From positions 1 to 64,000 of the forward strand of contig QCQA01000002.1 in NCBI GenBank assembly GCA_003212335.1: 64,000 bases of DNA, in the 5' to 3' direction. The notes under the pieces were generated by a model. That model did not search any database. It worked only from the letters and a program-made list of their open reading frames with translations, and was not told the DNA's origin. Positions within the stretch are counted from its first letter, which is position 1, and the number at the start of each line of letters is the position of its first letter. Below are positions 46,134-56,800 of the stretch, piece by piece. The position numbers were made by a program, and so were the translations under genes. The DNA is from SAR86 cluster bacterium AG-447-A08 (GTDB lineage: Bacteria > Pseudomonadota > Gammaproteobacteria > Magnimaribacterales > Magnimaribacteraceae).

Positions 46134-48563
46134 CTATCTCATTAACAGTTCTTTAGGCGATTGTTTGATAATTCCATTGATCAGATAGAAGCACAAAACT
46201 GAAACTACAAAAAGTCCTATTAGGGGACCCATGATCCATATCTCAGGATAGAAATTGGCTGTGGTTTCGAATACTTTTGTTTCTATAAAGTAAATTCCTC
46301 CATAGGCTAACAAAGAACCTAAAGTTCCTGAAATAACACCTAATAAAGCGAACTCTATAAGAGCTGAAGATTTAATTAATGAGTTAGATGCACCTAGAGT
46401 CCGAAGAATAGCAGATTGATGTTTTCTGACACTAAATCCATCTTGTAAAGCAGAAAAGGCAAGAAAAATAGCACTTAAACACGTTAGTAATAAAATAGAA
46501 TTTAAGGCCTTCGTAACCTGGCCTATTATCTCTTTTACTTGATCTATCAACTCCTCAATTGAGAAGACTGATACTGTCCTAAATTCTCTCATTAATTCAG
46601 CTGCAACTTGTTGCCTTTCTGTAGGAATATAAAATGACGTAATGTAATTAGAGGTAACATTCTTAAATAGGGAAGGGTGACCTATCACAAAGAAATTAGG
46701 AGAAAAGCTATCCCAATTTACCCTCCTAACGCTTTGAATATAAGTCCCAATTATTTCTTCATTAACCTTGAGAAATACTTTGTCTCCTATCTTCAAATTA
46801 TATCTTTCAGCAATACTCTCAGAAATTGATAAACCATTAATAACGTCGTCTGAAAACCAAGCACCATCAGATATTTCATTTTGTTCTGGTAACTGGTCGA
46901 TCCATGTTATGTTGAAATTCCTATCAATCAGCTCCTGATCTTCTTCCTCTCTCTCTATAGTTGCGTTTGTTACTGGAAAAAAAGGAGTTGGATTTATTTG
47001 ATTCTCCTTGAAGAATGATTCCATTCCATTTTTATCTTCATCAGTTATGTTGATTGCAAAGTTATTGGGCGAGTCGTCAGGTATAGACCCTTGCCAGGAA
47101 CCAAGTAAATTTTTGCTAGCTGAGAAAGTAATCAAGCTGAGCCCTATAGCTATAGTGAAAGCAAAGATTTGAAAAGAGTTACCTAGTTTTCTTCTTCGAA
47201 GTTCAGATAATGCTAATTTAAGTGAGCTCGAAGCACCTAAACCTGTTTCACTCTTTCCAAGCAAAAGATAAATGAGGCCAATCCCGGCAAGAGAAAATCC
47301 TACCACTCCCAAAAATATAATTAGCGATAAAGTCAATTGATTGGTATAGAGATAGAGTAAAAAAAGAAAAGCAATTGCACCTATAAAAAATACAGGGATA
47401 GTTTCTTGATTGAAAGCTATATCATCTTTTAATACACGCATCGGAGAGACAGACAATAGCTTCAATATATGGGGATAAATAAAACCAAATTGACAGATAA
47501 GAGCTGTTAGACATGTCACAAAAAGTGGATAAATACTCGGTACCGGTAGTTCAGTAGGAAAATAAGAAGACATGAGATTTATAAAGTTGGATTGAAGTAA
47601 CCATCCCAAAGACAATCCTACGGCTAAAGTTAACAGAGTGGTATAAAGAAAAAGAAGGAAATATAAGGCTTTAATTTGAAATGTTGTCATACCTAACGTT
47701 TTCAAGATAGCCACATAACCTACATGTCTTCGTGTAAATCTTTGGGAGGCAATACCAATAGTGCATGCAGAGAGCAATACCGCTATGAGACCTCCTAGAA
47801 GAAAGAAGTTTTCTGATCTATCTACTGTTCGCCCTAAAGAACTTGTGTCTTCACTGAGGGTCTCTATGTCATCGCCATTTTCTTTTTCTTTTTCTAGCTT
47901 TTCTTTTATTTTTACTATTTCTTCATCCGGCCCGTTGAAGAGATAGTTGTATTCCACTCTACTTCCAGGCTGGATAACATTTGTAGATTCAACATCTAAC
48001 ATATTCATTATAGTTTTAGGTGCGAATGCAAAATTTCCAGAAGCTCTATCAGGTTCGTAGATGATCGTAGCTGTGAAAATAAGCTTTGCATCCCCTAAAA
48101 AAATCTCGTCACCATAGTCAAGTAGTAGTAGATTTTGAAGTCTCTCATCCATCCATACAGTACCTGGCTCTGGATTTGAACTGACTTTGAATAACCCTGC
48201 AGAATTTTTTAGCTCAAGTTCACCAATAAGAGGATAGTAATTATCTACAGCCTTCACCGAGCTAAGTTGCATTTCATCGTCTGAAAAGATTACCGAGGCA
48301 AATAAAACCATTTCCATATGGCTTGTTTCTTCAAGTTCTAAATCTTCAATAACCGCTTTTATTGAATTCTGGTTTGATTCAAATTTAAGCTTTCCACCCA
48401 GAAACTCCTCTGTTTCAGTGTTGAGAGCCTGTTCTAATCTGTCTGTAAACAGAGAAATACCTGAAACTATAGTTATTGCGAGGATTAAAGACGCTAACAT
48501 AGAAGTTAAGTAACCTGACCGCACTTCTCTGGTAAAGAGTTTTAAAGATAAACTCAAAAGCAT
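46134..48563 (-). CDS. ybbP: FtsX-like ABC transporter permease, YbbP type
   Basis: The 809-residue protein has an N-terminal helix, a large periplasmic domain, then clusters of membrane helices around residues 250-440 and 690-800, as in the large FtsX/MacB-type permeases. It partners the ATPase YbbA encoded just upstream (adjacent coordinates 48563). E. coli has the same set with tesA divergent. Proposed roles are lipid or fatty-acid-related export from the inner membrane; this is not proven. Confidence 0.88.
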   Translation of the reverse strand: MLLSLSLKLFTREVRSGYLTSMLASLILAITIVSGISLFTDRLEQALNTETEEFLGGKLKFESNQNSIKAVIEDLELEETSHMEMVLFASVIFSDDEMQLSSVKAVDNYYPLIGELELKNSAGLFKVSSNPEPGTVWMDERLQNLLLLDYGDEIFLGDAKLIFTATIIYEPDRASGNFAFAPKTIMNMLDVESTNVIQPGSRVEYNYLFNGPDEEIVKIKEKLEKEKENGDDIETLSEDTSSLGRTVDRSENFFLLGGLIAVLLSACTIGIASQRFTRRHVGYVAILKTLGMTTFQIKALYFLLFLYTTLLTLAVGLSLGWLLQSNFINLMSSYFPTELPVPSIYPLFVTCLTALICQFGFIYPHILKLLSVSPMRVLKDDIAFNQETIPVFFIGAIAFLFLLYLYTNQLTLSLIIFLGVVGFSLAGIGLIYLLLGKSETGLGASSSLKLALSELRRRKLGNSFQIFAFTIAIGLSLITFSASKNLLGSWQGSIPDDSPNNFAINITDEDKNGMESFFKENQINPTPFFPVTNATIEREEEDQELIDRNFNITWIDQLPEQNEISDGAWFSDDVINGLSISESIAERYNLKIGDKVFLKVNEEIIGTYIQSVRRVNWDSFSPNFFVIGHPSLFKNVTSNYITSFYIPTERQQVAAELMREFRTVSVFSIEELIDQVKEIIGQVTKALNSILLLTCLSAIFLAFSALQDGFSVRKHQSAILRTLGASNSLIKSSALIEFALLGVISGTLGSLLAYGGIYFIETKVFETTANFYPEIWIMGPLIGLFVVSVLCFYLINGIIKQSPKELLMR

Positions 48564-49225
48564 TATTCGACTATTCTTCCAAGTTTAAGGTCTATTCGTT
48601 TATCACACCTATTTGCCAACTCTAGGTCATGAGTCACTATTACTAATGCATTGTCTGTTTCTGAATTAACTTCAAAAAGTAAATCAGATATAACCTGACC
48701 ATTTTTTGGATCTAGATTTCCTGTTGGTTCATCTGCAAAGAGTATTTTTGCAGAACATGCAAAAGCTCTAGCTATGGCAACCCTTTGCTGTTCACCACCT
48801 GAAAGTTGATTTGGATAATGGTGTTCTCTTTCGCTTAGTCCAACCCTATTAAGAAAGTATTCGGCATTTTCTTTAGGGTTATCTTCTGACTTCAGTTCTG
48901 AAGGTAGCATGACATTTTCAAGAGCAGTTAAGCTTGGTAATAATTCAAATGACTGAAATACAAATCCTACTTTCTCCTTTCTTAGGATCGCTCGATCTTC
49001 TTCGTCTAGTTTATGCAGGCCGACTTCATCTAGATAGATTTCTCCGCTAGTTGCAGTATCCAAGCCGGCCAGTAAACCCAGAAGAGTAGATTTTCCTGAA
49101 CCAGATGGACCAGTTATTGCAAGCGACTGTCCTTCCTCTAGGCTAAAGCTGACATCATCAAGTATTGTCAATTCAGAATCACCTGAAGAAACTTCCTTCC
49201 TTAGTTTATTTACTTCTAGGATCAT
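48563..49225 (-). CDS. ybbA: ABC transporter ATP-binding protein, YbbA type
   Basis: The 220-residue ATPase has Walker A G39-P-S-G-S-G-K-S46, signature L-S-G-G-E-Q-Q-R-V-A-I-A-R, Walker B I-L-F-A-D-E-P-T-G-N-L-D, and a switch His in V-T-H-D. This belongs to the LolD/MacB-like group that drives FtsX-type permeases. Its stop and the ybbP start share one base, so the two are coupled. It diverges from tesA. Confidence 0.92.
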   Translation of the reverse strand: MILEVNKLRKEVSSGDSELTILDDVSFSLEEGQSLAITGPSGSGKSTLLGLLAGLDTATSGEIYLDEVGLHKLDEEDRAILRKEKVGFVFQSFELLPSLTALENVMLPSELKSEDNPKENAEYFLNRVGLSEREHHYPNQLSGGEQQRVAIARAFACSAKILFADEPTGNLDPKNGQVISDLLFEVNSETDNALVIVTHDLELANRCDKRIDLKLGRIVE

Positions 49226-49235
49226 TTATATGATT

Positions 49236-49269
49236 AAATAGGTGTATTACCTTACTATAACACCTATTT
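49236..49269. repeat. 10-base dyad between ybbA and tesA
   Basis: AAATAGGTGT (49236-49245) is perfectly inverted as ACACCTATTT (49260-49269) with 14 bases between. It lies in the 100-base divergent gap, so an operator or a hairpin in either leader is possible. Confidence 0.6.
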
Positions 49270-49325
49270 GGTTTTATATAAAATAGAATCTTTATCTATA
49301 ATAAACATTGAAAAAATCTAACTAA

Positions 49326-49937
49326 GTGAATTACTTAAAAATACTAATCATTTCCTTTTTTACATTTCCTCTAATGGCAGGAGAGGGCACTTCATCTTTA
49401 CTTATATACGGCGATAGTATCAGCGCTGGTTACGGCATGGAGAAAGAAGAGCAGTGGTCTAGGGATCTTGAGGTTCTATTCAAGAAAGATAATTTTAAAA
49501 TAAAGATTTTTAATTCCAGCGTATCTGGTGAAACTACCGGTGGAGGTGTGTCAAGAATCAATAAAGTTTTAGATGAGTTGAAACCTTCTTATGTATTATT
49601 AGAGTTAGGTGGTAACGATGCTCTGAGGGGTTATCCTCCTGACAGAATCTATCAAAATCTAATGACAATGATAAATGCCTGCAAAGACCGAGGTATTGAA
49701 GTTTTTTTGATGCAAATAAGAATTCTTCCAAACTATGGGAAGAGATATCAAACACAATTTGAATCAGTTTATTCAAAGGTTTCTGCTGCTTCAGGAGTTA
49801 CTTTAATACCTTTTATGTTAGAAGAAGTGGCGCTCAACAAAGAATTTATGTTTGATGACGGTATTCATCCTAATGAAGCAGCCCAACCTTTAATCGCAAA
49901 ATTTGTATTTGAAAGCCTAAGAGAGTACTTAAAATAA
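49326..49937 (+). CDS. tesA: GDSL esterase / acyl-CoA thioesterase I
   Basis: This 203-residue SGNH hydrolase has a signal peptide (M-N-Y-L-K...M-A-G) and the four blocks of the family: G-D-S with S31, G in block two, G-G-N-D in block three and D-x-x-H (D-D-G-I-H-P) at the C-terminus. It is a periplasmic thioesterase, protease and lysophospholipase in E. coli. The start is GTG, chosen because it gives the signal peptide. A TATAAT lies at 49297-49302. Confidence 0.92.
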   Translation: MNYLKILIISFFTFPLMAGEGTSSLLIYGDSISAGYGMEKEEQWSRDLEVLFKKDNFKIKIFNSSVSGETTGGGVSRINKVLDELKPSYVLLELGGNDALRGYPPDRIYQNLMTMINACKDRGIEVFLMQIRILPNYGKRYQTQFESVYSKVSAASGVTLIPFMLEEVALNKEFMFDDGIHPNEAAQPLIAKFVFESLREYLK

Positions 49938-49954
49938 GCTAAAATCAACTCAAT

Positions 49955-50527
49955 ATGAAACTTTTAAGCAAAATATTCAATAATCCGCTAAGTCTGATAG
50001 TCGTGCTTGCGTCTGTTTGGTACTTAACCAGAGACTTTATCTACTTTACATTGGCGATTTTCTTATTCATAACTATACAAGTGGCTTTAGAAAAAATAAC
50101 ACTTGGAAAGGTGTCTAAAGTTTTATTTTTTTCTTGGTGTGTATTAATTCCCTTCGCATTAATGACGCTCGTGCTAAGAGACCCAATATTTCTTCAATGG
50201 AAATTCTCTATAGTTCATTGGTTAATGGGACTGATACTGATCATTGCTCATTACTTTAAAGGCCCAGCACTACTTAAAGGACTTTTTTCTTTGGCAGGAC
50301 CTCAGTTAGAAACTGTTCCTCAAAATGCTTGGTCAAATGTTACCTTTTTTATAAGTTTCTTCCTTATTTTCGTAGGTTTTATCAACCTTTACTTCATTTA
50401 TTATTCTGATTTAGATACGTGGGTTAACTTCAAAATTTATGGAGTTACTATCCTAAACTTGGTCATGACTTCTGCTTCCCTCGTTTATTTGTTTAAAAAA
50501 GCTGATTTTCAAGTCTCAAGTAATTAA
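49955..50527 (+). CDS. yciB: Intracellular septation protein A / YciB (IspZ) family
   Basis: This inner-membrane protein has 190 residues and about five helices. D-P-I-F-L-Q-W-K-F-S-I-V-H-W and D-T-W-V-N-F-K-I-Y-G match the two conserved blocks of YciB. In E. coli YciB interacts with cell elongation and division proteins and affects envelope integrity. It follows tesA by 17 bases and is likely co-transcribed. Confidence 0.88.
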   Translation: MKLLSKIFNNPLSLIVVLASVWYLTRDFIYFTLAIFLFITIQVALEKITLGKVSKVLFFSWCVLIPFALMTLVLRDPIFLQWKFSIVHWLMGLILIIAHYFKGPALLKGLFSLAGPQLETVPQNAWSNVTFFISFFLIFVGFINLYFIYYSDLDTWVNFKIYGVTILNLVMTSASLVYLFKKADFQVSSN

Positions 50528-50576
50528 AAACAGAATTATTAAGCTTAAAAGGCACAAAAAAAGTTATTAAAAAAAA

Positions 50577-50612
50577 TTGCACACTTTCTCTGAAAAGGGC
50601 ATAGTAAGTGTG
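50577..50612 (+). promoter_or_regulatory. Promoter of TBDR-4 overlapped by a dyad
   Basis: TTGCAC (50577-50582), a 17-base spacer and CATAGT (50600-50605) form a plausible promoter with a start near 50612. CACACTT (50580-50586) and AAGTGTG (50606-50612) are inverted repeats that bracket it, as an operator might. Confidence 0.55.
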
Positions 50613-50681
50613 AGAAAAGGACTTCGTAGTGTTTATAAGCTAGTTTCTTAAGGATATCGAAACTACTTTTGGGGGAGAAAC

Positions 50682-53675
50682 ATGAAAATTAGATCCTTAT
50701 CTTATCTTTTAGGTTTTCTAATAATACTGCCGTCAGCCCTATTTTCTGATGAAGAAGATAGAGACAGAGGTGGTATTGAAGAAATTACTGTAACTGCTGA
50801 AAAAAGAACTTCAACCGTATCTGATACGTCAATGTCTATTACTGCCTTTGATTCTTCATTATTAGAAGATCTGGGTATGCAAGGCGCTGATGATTTGATG
50901 GATCAGCTTCCAGCAACAACTCGTGACGCATATGATGTAAGAATTCGTGGTGTTGGTAGAAACTTTAGGGCACTTGGTGGAGATCCAGGTGTTGCAACTT
51001 ATTACAATGGTATTTACTCACCAGACTTTGGTATCGCAGCTTCTGAAAATTACCTTTACGACGTTGAAAGAATTGAGGTTCTGAGGGGACCACAGGGAAC
51101 TCTATATGGAAGAAACTCCATTGGTGGTGCAATTAACTATATTACTAAGAAACCTGCTTTTGAAGCTGAAGGTGAGGTCAGGGCAGTTTTAGGAGATTAC
51201 GGATTAGAGCAATACTTCTTGATGTCCTCAGCCCCAATAACTGATAACTTGGCTTATAGATTTACTGGAATCACTGTTGAAAGAGATGGTGTTCAGAAAA
51301 GCATAGGTCCTGGACCAGACACTAATTCTTTAGATGACGAAAACTTAACTTTCACTCTACTTTGGAACATCAATGACGATATGTCCTTCCAAATAAGAGC
51401 AAATGATAGGTTATCTGACCGTATTATTAACAATAATGTTCTCCTTACAGAAGGATATGGTCCTAACAGAGGAACAAGAAATACAACTGATGCTGTTTAT
51501 GGATTAAGAAAAGCAACTGCCACAACCCCGGGCGCTGTTGCCTTCACTAACCCATTAACTGGTCAAGTTGGATACGGAGCACCACTCAGACCGGGTGTTG
51601 ATGCTGCCGGCTTCCCTTGGAGATTTAATCCTGCATATGGTTCAACAGGACCTGATGTAATAGGAACATATGATGTTAATGTAAACAATGATCAAAATTG
51701 TGAAGATTTCCCTTACGGACCTCCTGGTTGTGCTTCGAACCATGTCATGTTTGAACAAGAAGGCATGCAGGCAAAATACACATGGGATCTAAATGATAGA
51801 ACTACTATTACCTATTTATTTGGTAAGGTTGATTTTAATTACACTTTTAATATCGATTTAGACAACATAAATTCTGACTTCTCTCAATACAGAACTACTG
51901 TATTGGAAGATGTTCACATGACCACTCATGAGATTAACATCAACTGGATGATTGGTGATGATATAGAAGTGACTTCAGGTCTTTTCATCATGGATGAGAA
52001 TAGACAACAAAACTATACTTTGAGTAACAACGTTCCTTATATTACTCAAGCTGCAAACTACGGATTATTAGATACTCCTTTGTCTACAGTAACTGCATTA
52101 ACAGGAATTCCGCTTGGCTTTAGCCCAAGTTTAATGGCTATTCTTGGGTGGCCAAGTGATGAACTTACTCCTCATGTGAAAGTTGGAACAGCACCTCTTG
52201 GAACTACAATTACTGGAAGATGGCAAGGAGATCCTCTAGGTTCTGTATACAATCATCAGAATGAAAACCAAACAGATGCCGTAGCTTACTTTACTCAAGG
52301 TACATGGAGAATAAATGATTCTTGGGCCCTTACACTAGGTGCAAGATACGCTGAGGATGAGAAAGAAGCTTTAGAGGCTAGAGGTGGATATGCCGAATTA
52401 TTTGCAGGTCCTTTGGGAGGTTTCTTACCCGTAATAAACCTTTTAGGAGGCAACCCGTATATACCACTTGGAGCTGACTCAACTGTAGAAGCTCAGACAA
52501 ACGTTGCAATGGGTAATGCCACTTGGAATTATAATCCTGCAACACTAGCTCAGTTAACAGCTCTTGCAGGTGCCGGATTATTACCAGCTGCAGCAATTTA
52601 TCCAGGCTCAATAGATCCTGCTCAACCTGTTACGCCTAAGTGTGAAATTACTGCTTCAGCAACATGCGCCACACCATTGAGAGTTGGACAAGGTATCCCT
52701 TACTCATACACTAGTAGAATTGGTGGTGAAGACTCATGGGACGATACAAACGTAAGGATAAACGTAGATTATGAGCCTAATGAAAACCAACTTTGGTATC
52801 TATCTTATACAACTGGATTTAGAGCAGGTGGATACGCTCTAGGTGTATCAGGACAAAGAGATGATGCTCGAGATGAATATGGTGTCCCAAATGGCACCGG
52901 ATCTGTTTTAGTTAGTTATGATGAAGAAACTGTAGATGCTGTTGAGTTAGGTTATAAAGGTCTTCATTTAGATGATACTTTACAAGTCTTCGCATCTATT
53001 TATCACTATGATTACGATGGTTATCAAGATGAACTTGAACAGTTTGATCCAATTAGAGGAGCCGGTGCTAATTTTGTATCAAACGCTGATGGAATCACTA
53101 ACGAAGGTTTTGAAATTGAAATTCAGTATCAAGCTAGTGATCGTTTAAACATTGCTGGTAACTATAGTTATACAAAAACTGAATACGGTGAAGACTACTT
53201 TGTATTAACTGTTGACGATCCAACAAACCCTGTTGCAGTTTTTGGTCAATGTACACAAGGATACGTATCCTGTGAAGATGATAACCCTGCTTTCGTAACT
53301 GATTACACAGTCAATCTAAAAGGAGGTCCTTTAAAAGGTATTCCTGAAGATAAGTTTACTATGAATATAACTTATGAAATGGATACTAGATGGGGTCCTG
53401 TATGGTTATTTGCCACTCATTCTTATACAGGTGCTTTCTCGGCTTCCGGAGTTCAAAGAGAGCTAGATAGAATAGAATCCAGGGAAACTACTAATGTTAG
53501 TGCTTCATGGTACAGCGAAGATGGAAGCGTGAATGTTAGAGCTTACATTGATAATCTTATGGATAATGAAAGTTACTATGCCTTAAGCACTAGTAGCGCT
53601 GAGCAAAACTACAGAAAAACTGTAAGTGCACTTAGCCCTAGAACTATGGGAGTTGATATTAGATATAAATTCTGA
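50682..53675 (+). CDS. TonB-dependent outer-membrane receptor (TBDR-4)
   Basis: The receptor has 997 residues, with a signal peptide ending near A-L-F-S, a run of D/E/R, and a TonB-box-like E-E-I-T-V-T-A-E-K. The plug (about residues 40-190) is nearly identical to that of TBDR-5. The barrel has a long insertion (about residues 565-690), Ala/Pro/Leu-rich and with a C-x-I-T-A-S-x-x-C pair, between two conserved strands; this is probably an external loop. It ends D-I-R-Y-K-F. TGGGGGA lies 5 bases before the ATG. Substrate unknown. Confidence 0.93.
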   Translation: MKIRSLSYLLGFLIILPSALFSDEEDRDRGGIEEITVTAEKRTSTVSDTSMSITAFDSSLLEDLGMQGADDLMDQLPATTRDAYDVRIRGVGRNFRALGGDPGVATYYNGIYSPDFGIAASENYLYDVERIEVLRGPQGTLYGRNSIGGAINYITKKPAFEAEGEVRAVLGDYGLEQYFLMSSAPITDNLAYRFTGITVERDGVQKSIGPGPDTNSLDDENLTFTLLWNINDDMSFQIRANDRLSDRIINNNVLLTEGYGPNRGTRNTTDAVYGLRKATATTPGAVAFTNPLTGQVGYGAPLRPGVDAAGFPWRFNPAYGSTGPDVIGTYDVNVNNDQNCEDFPYGPPGCASNHVMFEQEGMQAKYTWDLNDRTTITYLFGKVDFNYTFNIDLDNINSDFSQYRTTVLEDVHMTTHEININWMIGDDIEVTSGLFIMDENRQQNYTLSNNVPYITQAANYGLLDTPLSTVTALTGIPLGFSPSLMAILGWPSDELTPHVKVGTAPLGTTITGRWQGDPLGSVYNHQNENQTDAVAYFTQGTWRINDSWALTLGARYAEDEKEALEARGGYAELFAGPLGGFLPVINLLGGNPYIPLGADSTVEAQTNVAMGNATWNYNPATLAQLTALAGAGLLPAAAIYPGSIDPAQPVTPKCEITASATCATPLRVGQGIPYSYTSRIGGEDSWDDTNVRINVDYEPNENQLWYLSYTTGFRAGGYALGVSGQRDDARDEYGVPNGTGSVLVSYDEETVDAVELGYKGLHLDDTLQVFASIYHYDYDGYQDELEQFDPIRGAGANFVSNADGITNEGFEIEIQYQASDRLNIAGNYSYTKTEYGEDYFVLTVDDPTNPVAVFGQCTQGYVSCEDDNPAFVTDYTVNLKGGPLKGIPEDKFTMNITYEMDTRWGPVWLFATHSYTGAFSASGVQRELDRIESRETTNVSASWYSEDGSVNVRAYIDNLMDNESYYALSTSSAEQNYRKTVSALSPRTMGVDIRYKF

Positions 53676-53688
53676 TCATCAAGTATTA

Positions 53689-53719
53689 AAAAAACAGGCC
53701 TTAGGGCCTGTTTTTTTTT
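53689..53719 (+). terminator. Intrinsic terminator of TBDR-4
   Basis: CAGGCC (53695-53700) pairs with GGCCTG (53705-53710) around TTAG, flanked by A and T tracts. The stem is much like that after TBDR-5. Confidence 0.93.
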
Positions 53720-53720
53720 G

Positions 53721-53750
53721 TTGTATATAAAAAAGAAATTATGCTAATGT
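53721..53750 (+). promoter_or_regulatory. Possible promoter of TBDR-5
   Basis: TTGTAT (53721-53726), 18 bases and TAATGT (53745-53750) preceded by an extended -10 TG (53742-53743). The start would be near 53757, giving a leader of about 70 bases with AAGGACTT at 53764-53771. The match is moderate. Confidence 0.4.
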
Positions 53751-53827
53751 AGTTTTGTCCATTAAGGACTTGTGTTTAAAAGGAATTAATAGCGGAATAA
53801 GAGCCGCACTTAAATGGGGAGGATGCC

Positions 53828-56800
53828 ATGCATAAGATTATCTATTCGTTAATCGCAATCTCAATTTCAATTCTACCTTTTACCTTATCTTCTGATGAGG
53901 AAGTAGATCGTGGAGGTATAGAAGAAATTACTGTAACAGCTGAAAAAAGGACATCAACTGTGTCAGATACTTCAATGTCCATAACAGCTTTTGATTCTTC
54001 ATTAATCGAAGATCTTGGGATGCAAGGAGCTAATGATCTTATGGATCAGCTTCCGGCAACAACTCGAGACGCTTATGATGTAAGAATCCGTGGTGTTGGT
54101 AGGAACTTTAGAGCCTTAGGTGGTGACCCAGGTGTCGCAACTTACTACAACGGTATATATTCTCCTGATTTTGGTATTGCTGCAGGAGAGAGTTATTTAT
54201 ACGACGTTGAACGTATTGAAGTTTTGAGAGGTCCCCAAGGAACTCTTTATGGCCGTAATTCAATAGGTGGAGCTATTAATTACATTACTAAAAAGCCAAC
54301 TTTTGAAGCAGAAGGTGAAGTAAGGGCTGTTCTTGGAGATTATGGAAATGAACAATATTACTTGATGAGCTCTGCTCCCATTACTGATACTTTTGCTTAT
54401 AGGGTAACTGCAATGACTTCTGACAGAGATGGAATACAAAAGAATGTTGGAACTGGTCCAGATACGAATAGTCTAGATGATGAGAATCTGACCATGACAT
54501 TATTGTGGAATATTAACGATGATATGTCTTTCCAAATAAGAGCTAATGACAGACTATCTGACAGAATAATAGGTAATAGAGTCCTTCTGACAGAGGGTTA
54601 TGGAGACAATAGAGGTCAGCGTAACACTACTGATCCTGTATATGGTCTAAGAGCTGTAACTGCAAGTACTCCTGGTGCCATTCAATTTACTAATACAATT
54701 ACTGGTGTTGTTGGTTACGGTGCTCCCAGAAGACCAGGTGTAGATATTATCGGTTTCCCTTATAGATATAACCCAATGTTTGGAAGAAGTGATGCACCTA
54801 CTGTAATTGGTACTTATGACGTTGATATTAACTATGATCAAAATTGTGAAGATTTCCCTTACGGACCTCCGGCTTGTAACTCAAACAGAGAAAAATTCGA
54901 ACACGAAGGGCAACAAGCGAAATATGTTTGGGATATAAATGAGGATACAACCCTGACTTATCTTTACGGAAAAGTTGATTATAACTATGACTTTAATATA
55001 GATCAGGACGAAACAAATAACACTACTTTCTCAAAATACAGAGTTACTGTGAGAGAAGATGTTCATATGACAACTCACGAAATTAACTTAAATTGGATGC
55101 TTGCTGATGATATTGAAGTAACTTCTGGTGTGTTTTATATGGATGAAAATAGACAGCAAACTTATTCACTAGCAAATAATGCCCCTTATATTCTAAACCC
55201 TGCTAGTTATGGTGTTTTAGACACTGATTGGGGGACTGTAGCTGCATTGACAGGTATAGAACTTGCTCTTCCTGGACTGCCGTTTATTCCATCATTAAAT
55301 ATGATGAGTTTATTTGGTGCTACCAACCCTTATGGAACATGGGCTACTGCTCCACATGTTGATGAAACTAGTGCTGTATTAGGAAGAACAGTTACTGGCC
55401 GCTGGGGAGGTGATCCTTTAGGAAGGGTTTATCGTCATGCTAATGAAAACCAAACTGATGGTTTTGCTGCATTCACTCAAGGAACGTGGCAAATCAATGA
55501 CGAATTTGCACTTACTTTAGGTGCTCGATATGCTAAAGATGAAAAGGAAGCTAGTGAGTTAGCTGGAGGATATACAGAGTTATATGCAAGTGCCTTAGCT
55601 CCTTATCTTCCTGTATTAAACCTTCTTCAAGGAGCTCCTTATGCTGCTATTGGCAGTCAGGGAGTGACAGCTTTAGCAGCTACAAACGTCGCAATGGGTA
55701 ATGCCACATATAACTATGATCCAGCACTCGTAGCTCAATGGACAGCTGCAGCTGGTGCAGGATTAATACCTGCAGCTGCTATTTATTCATTATCAATAGA
55801 TCCAAATAATCCCATTACTCCAACTTGTGATATCACGGCTAGTGAATGTGCGACTCCACTAAGACTAGGACAAGGTATACCTTACAGTTATACAAGGTAT
55901 GTTAAGGATGAAGGTGAATGGAGCGATACAAACATAAGGATCAACCTTGATTATGAGCCTAATGAAAATCAGTTATGGTACTTCTCATATACAACAGGTT
56001 TCAGGTCAGGTGGTTATGCTCTTGGGATTTCAGGACAATACGATGATCTAAGGGATGAATTTGGAGTACCGATTGGAGACTTACAACGCCTAGTATCTTA
56101 TGACCAAGAGGAAGTTCAGGCTTTTGAAATAGGTTATAAAGGTCTTCATCTAGAAGATACTTTACAAGTATTTGCTTCAGTTTATACCTACGAATACGAT
56201 GGATATCAGGATGAATTGGATCAATTTGACCCCATTAGAGGTGCTGGAGCCAATTTCGTATCTAATGCTGATGGAATTACAAACGTAGGTTTTGAGACTG
56301 AGATTCAGTACCAAGCTACAGATAGATTAAATATAGCGGGTAACTTCAGTTATACAGAGACTGAGTATGGTGAAGACTACGAAGTATTTACAGTTGATGA
56401 TCCTGTTAATCCTGTTCCCGTTTTTGGTCTTTGTACTCAAGGTTACGTTGGATGTACTGTTGATGATCCAAGTTTTGCAGAAGACTACACGGTAAATCTC
56501 AAAGGCGGACCTCTTAAAGGTATTCCTGAAGAAAAATTTACAATAAGAGTTACATATGAAATGGATACACGGTTTGGTCCAATGTGGTTACTACTTAACC
56601 ATTCTTATACAGGTGACTTTTCAGCATCTGGTGTCCAACGTGCTCTAGATAGAGTTGAATCAAGAGAGAATACAAATGTAAGTCTTTCTTGGTATAGCAA
56701 TGATGGAGCCACCTCTATTAGAGCATATGTAAATAATCTGATGGACAATGAAAATTACTATGCCTTAAGCACTGGCGATCATGAAACAAACTACAGAAAA

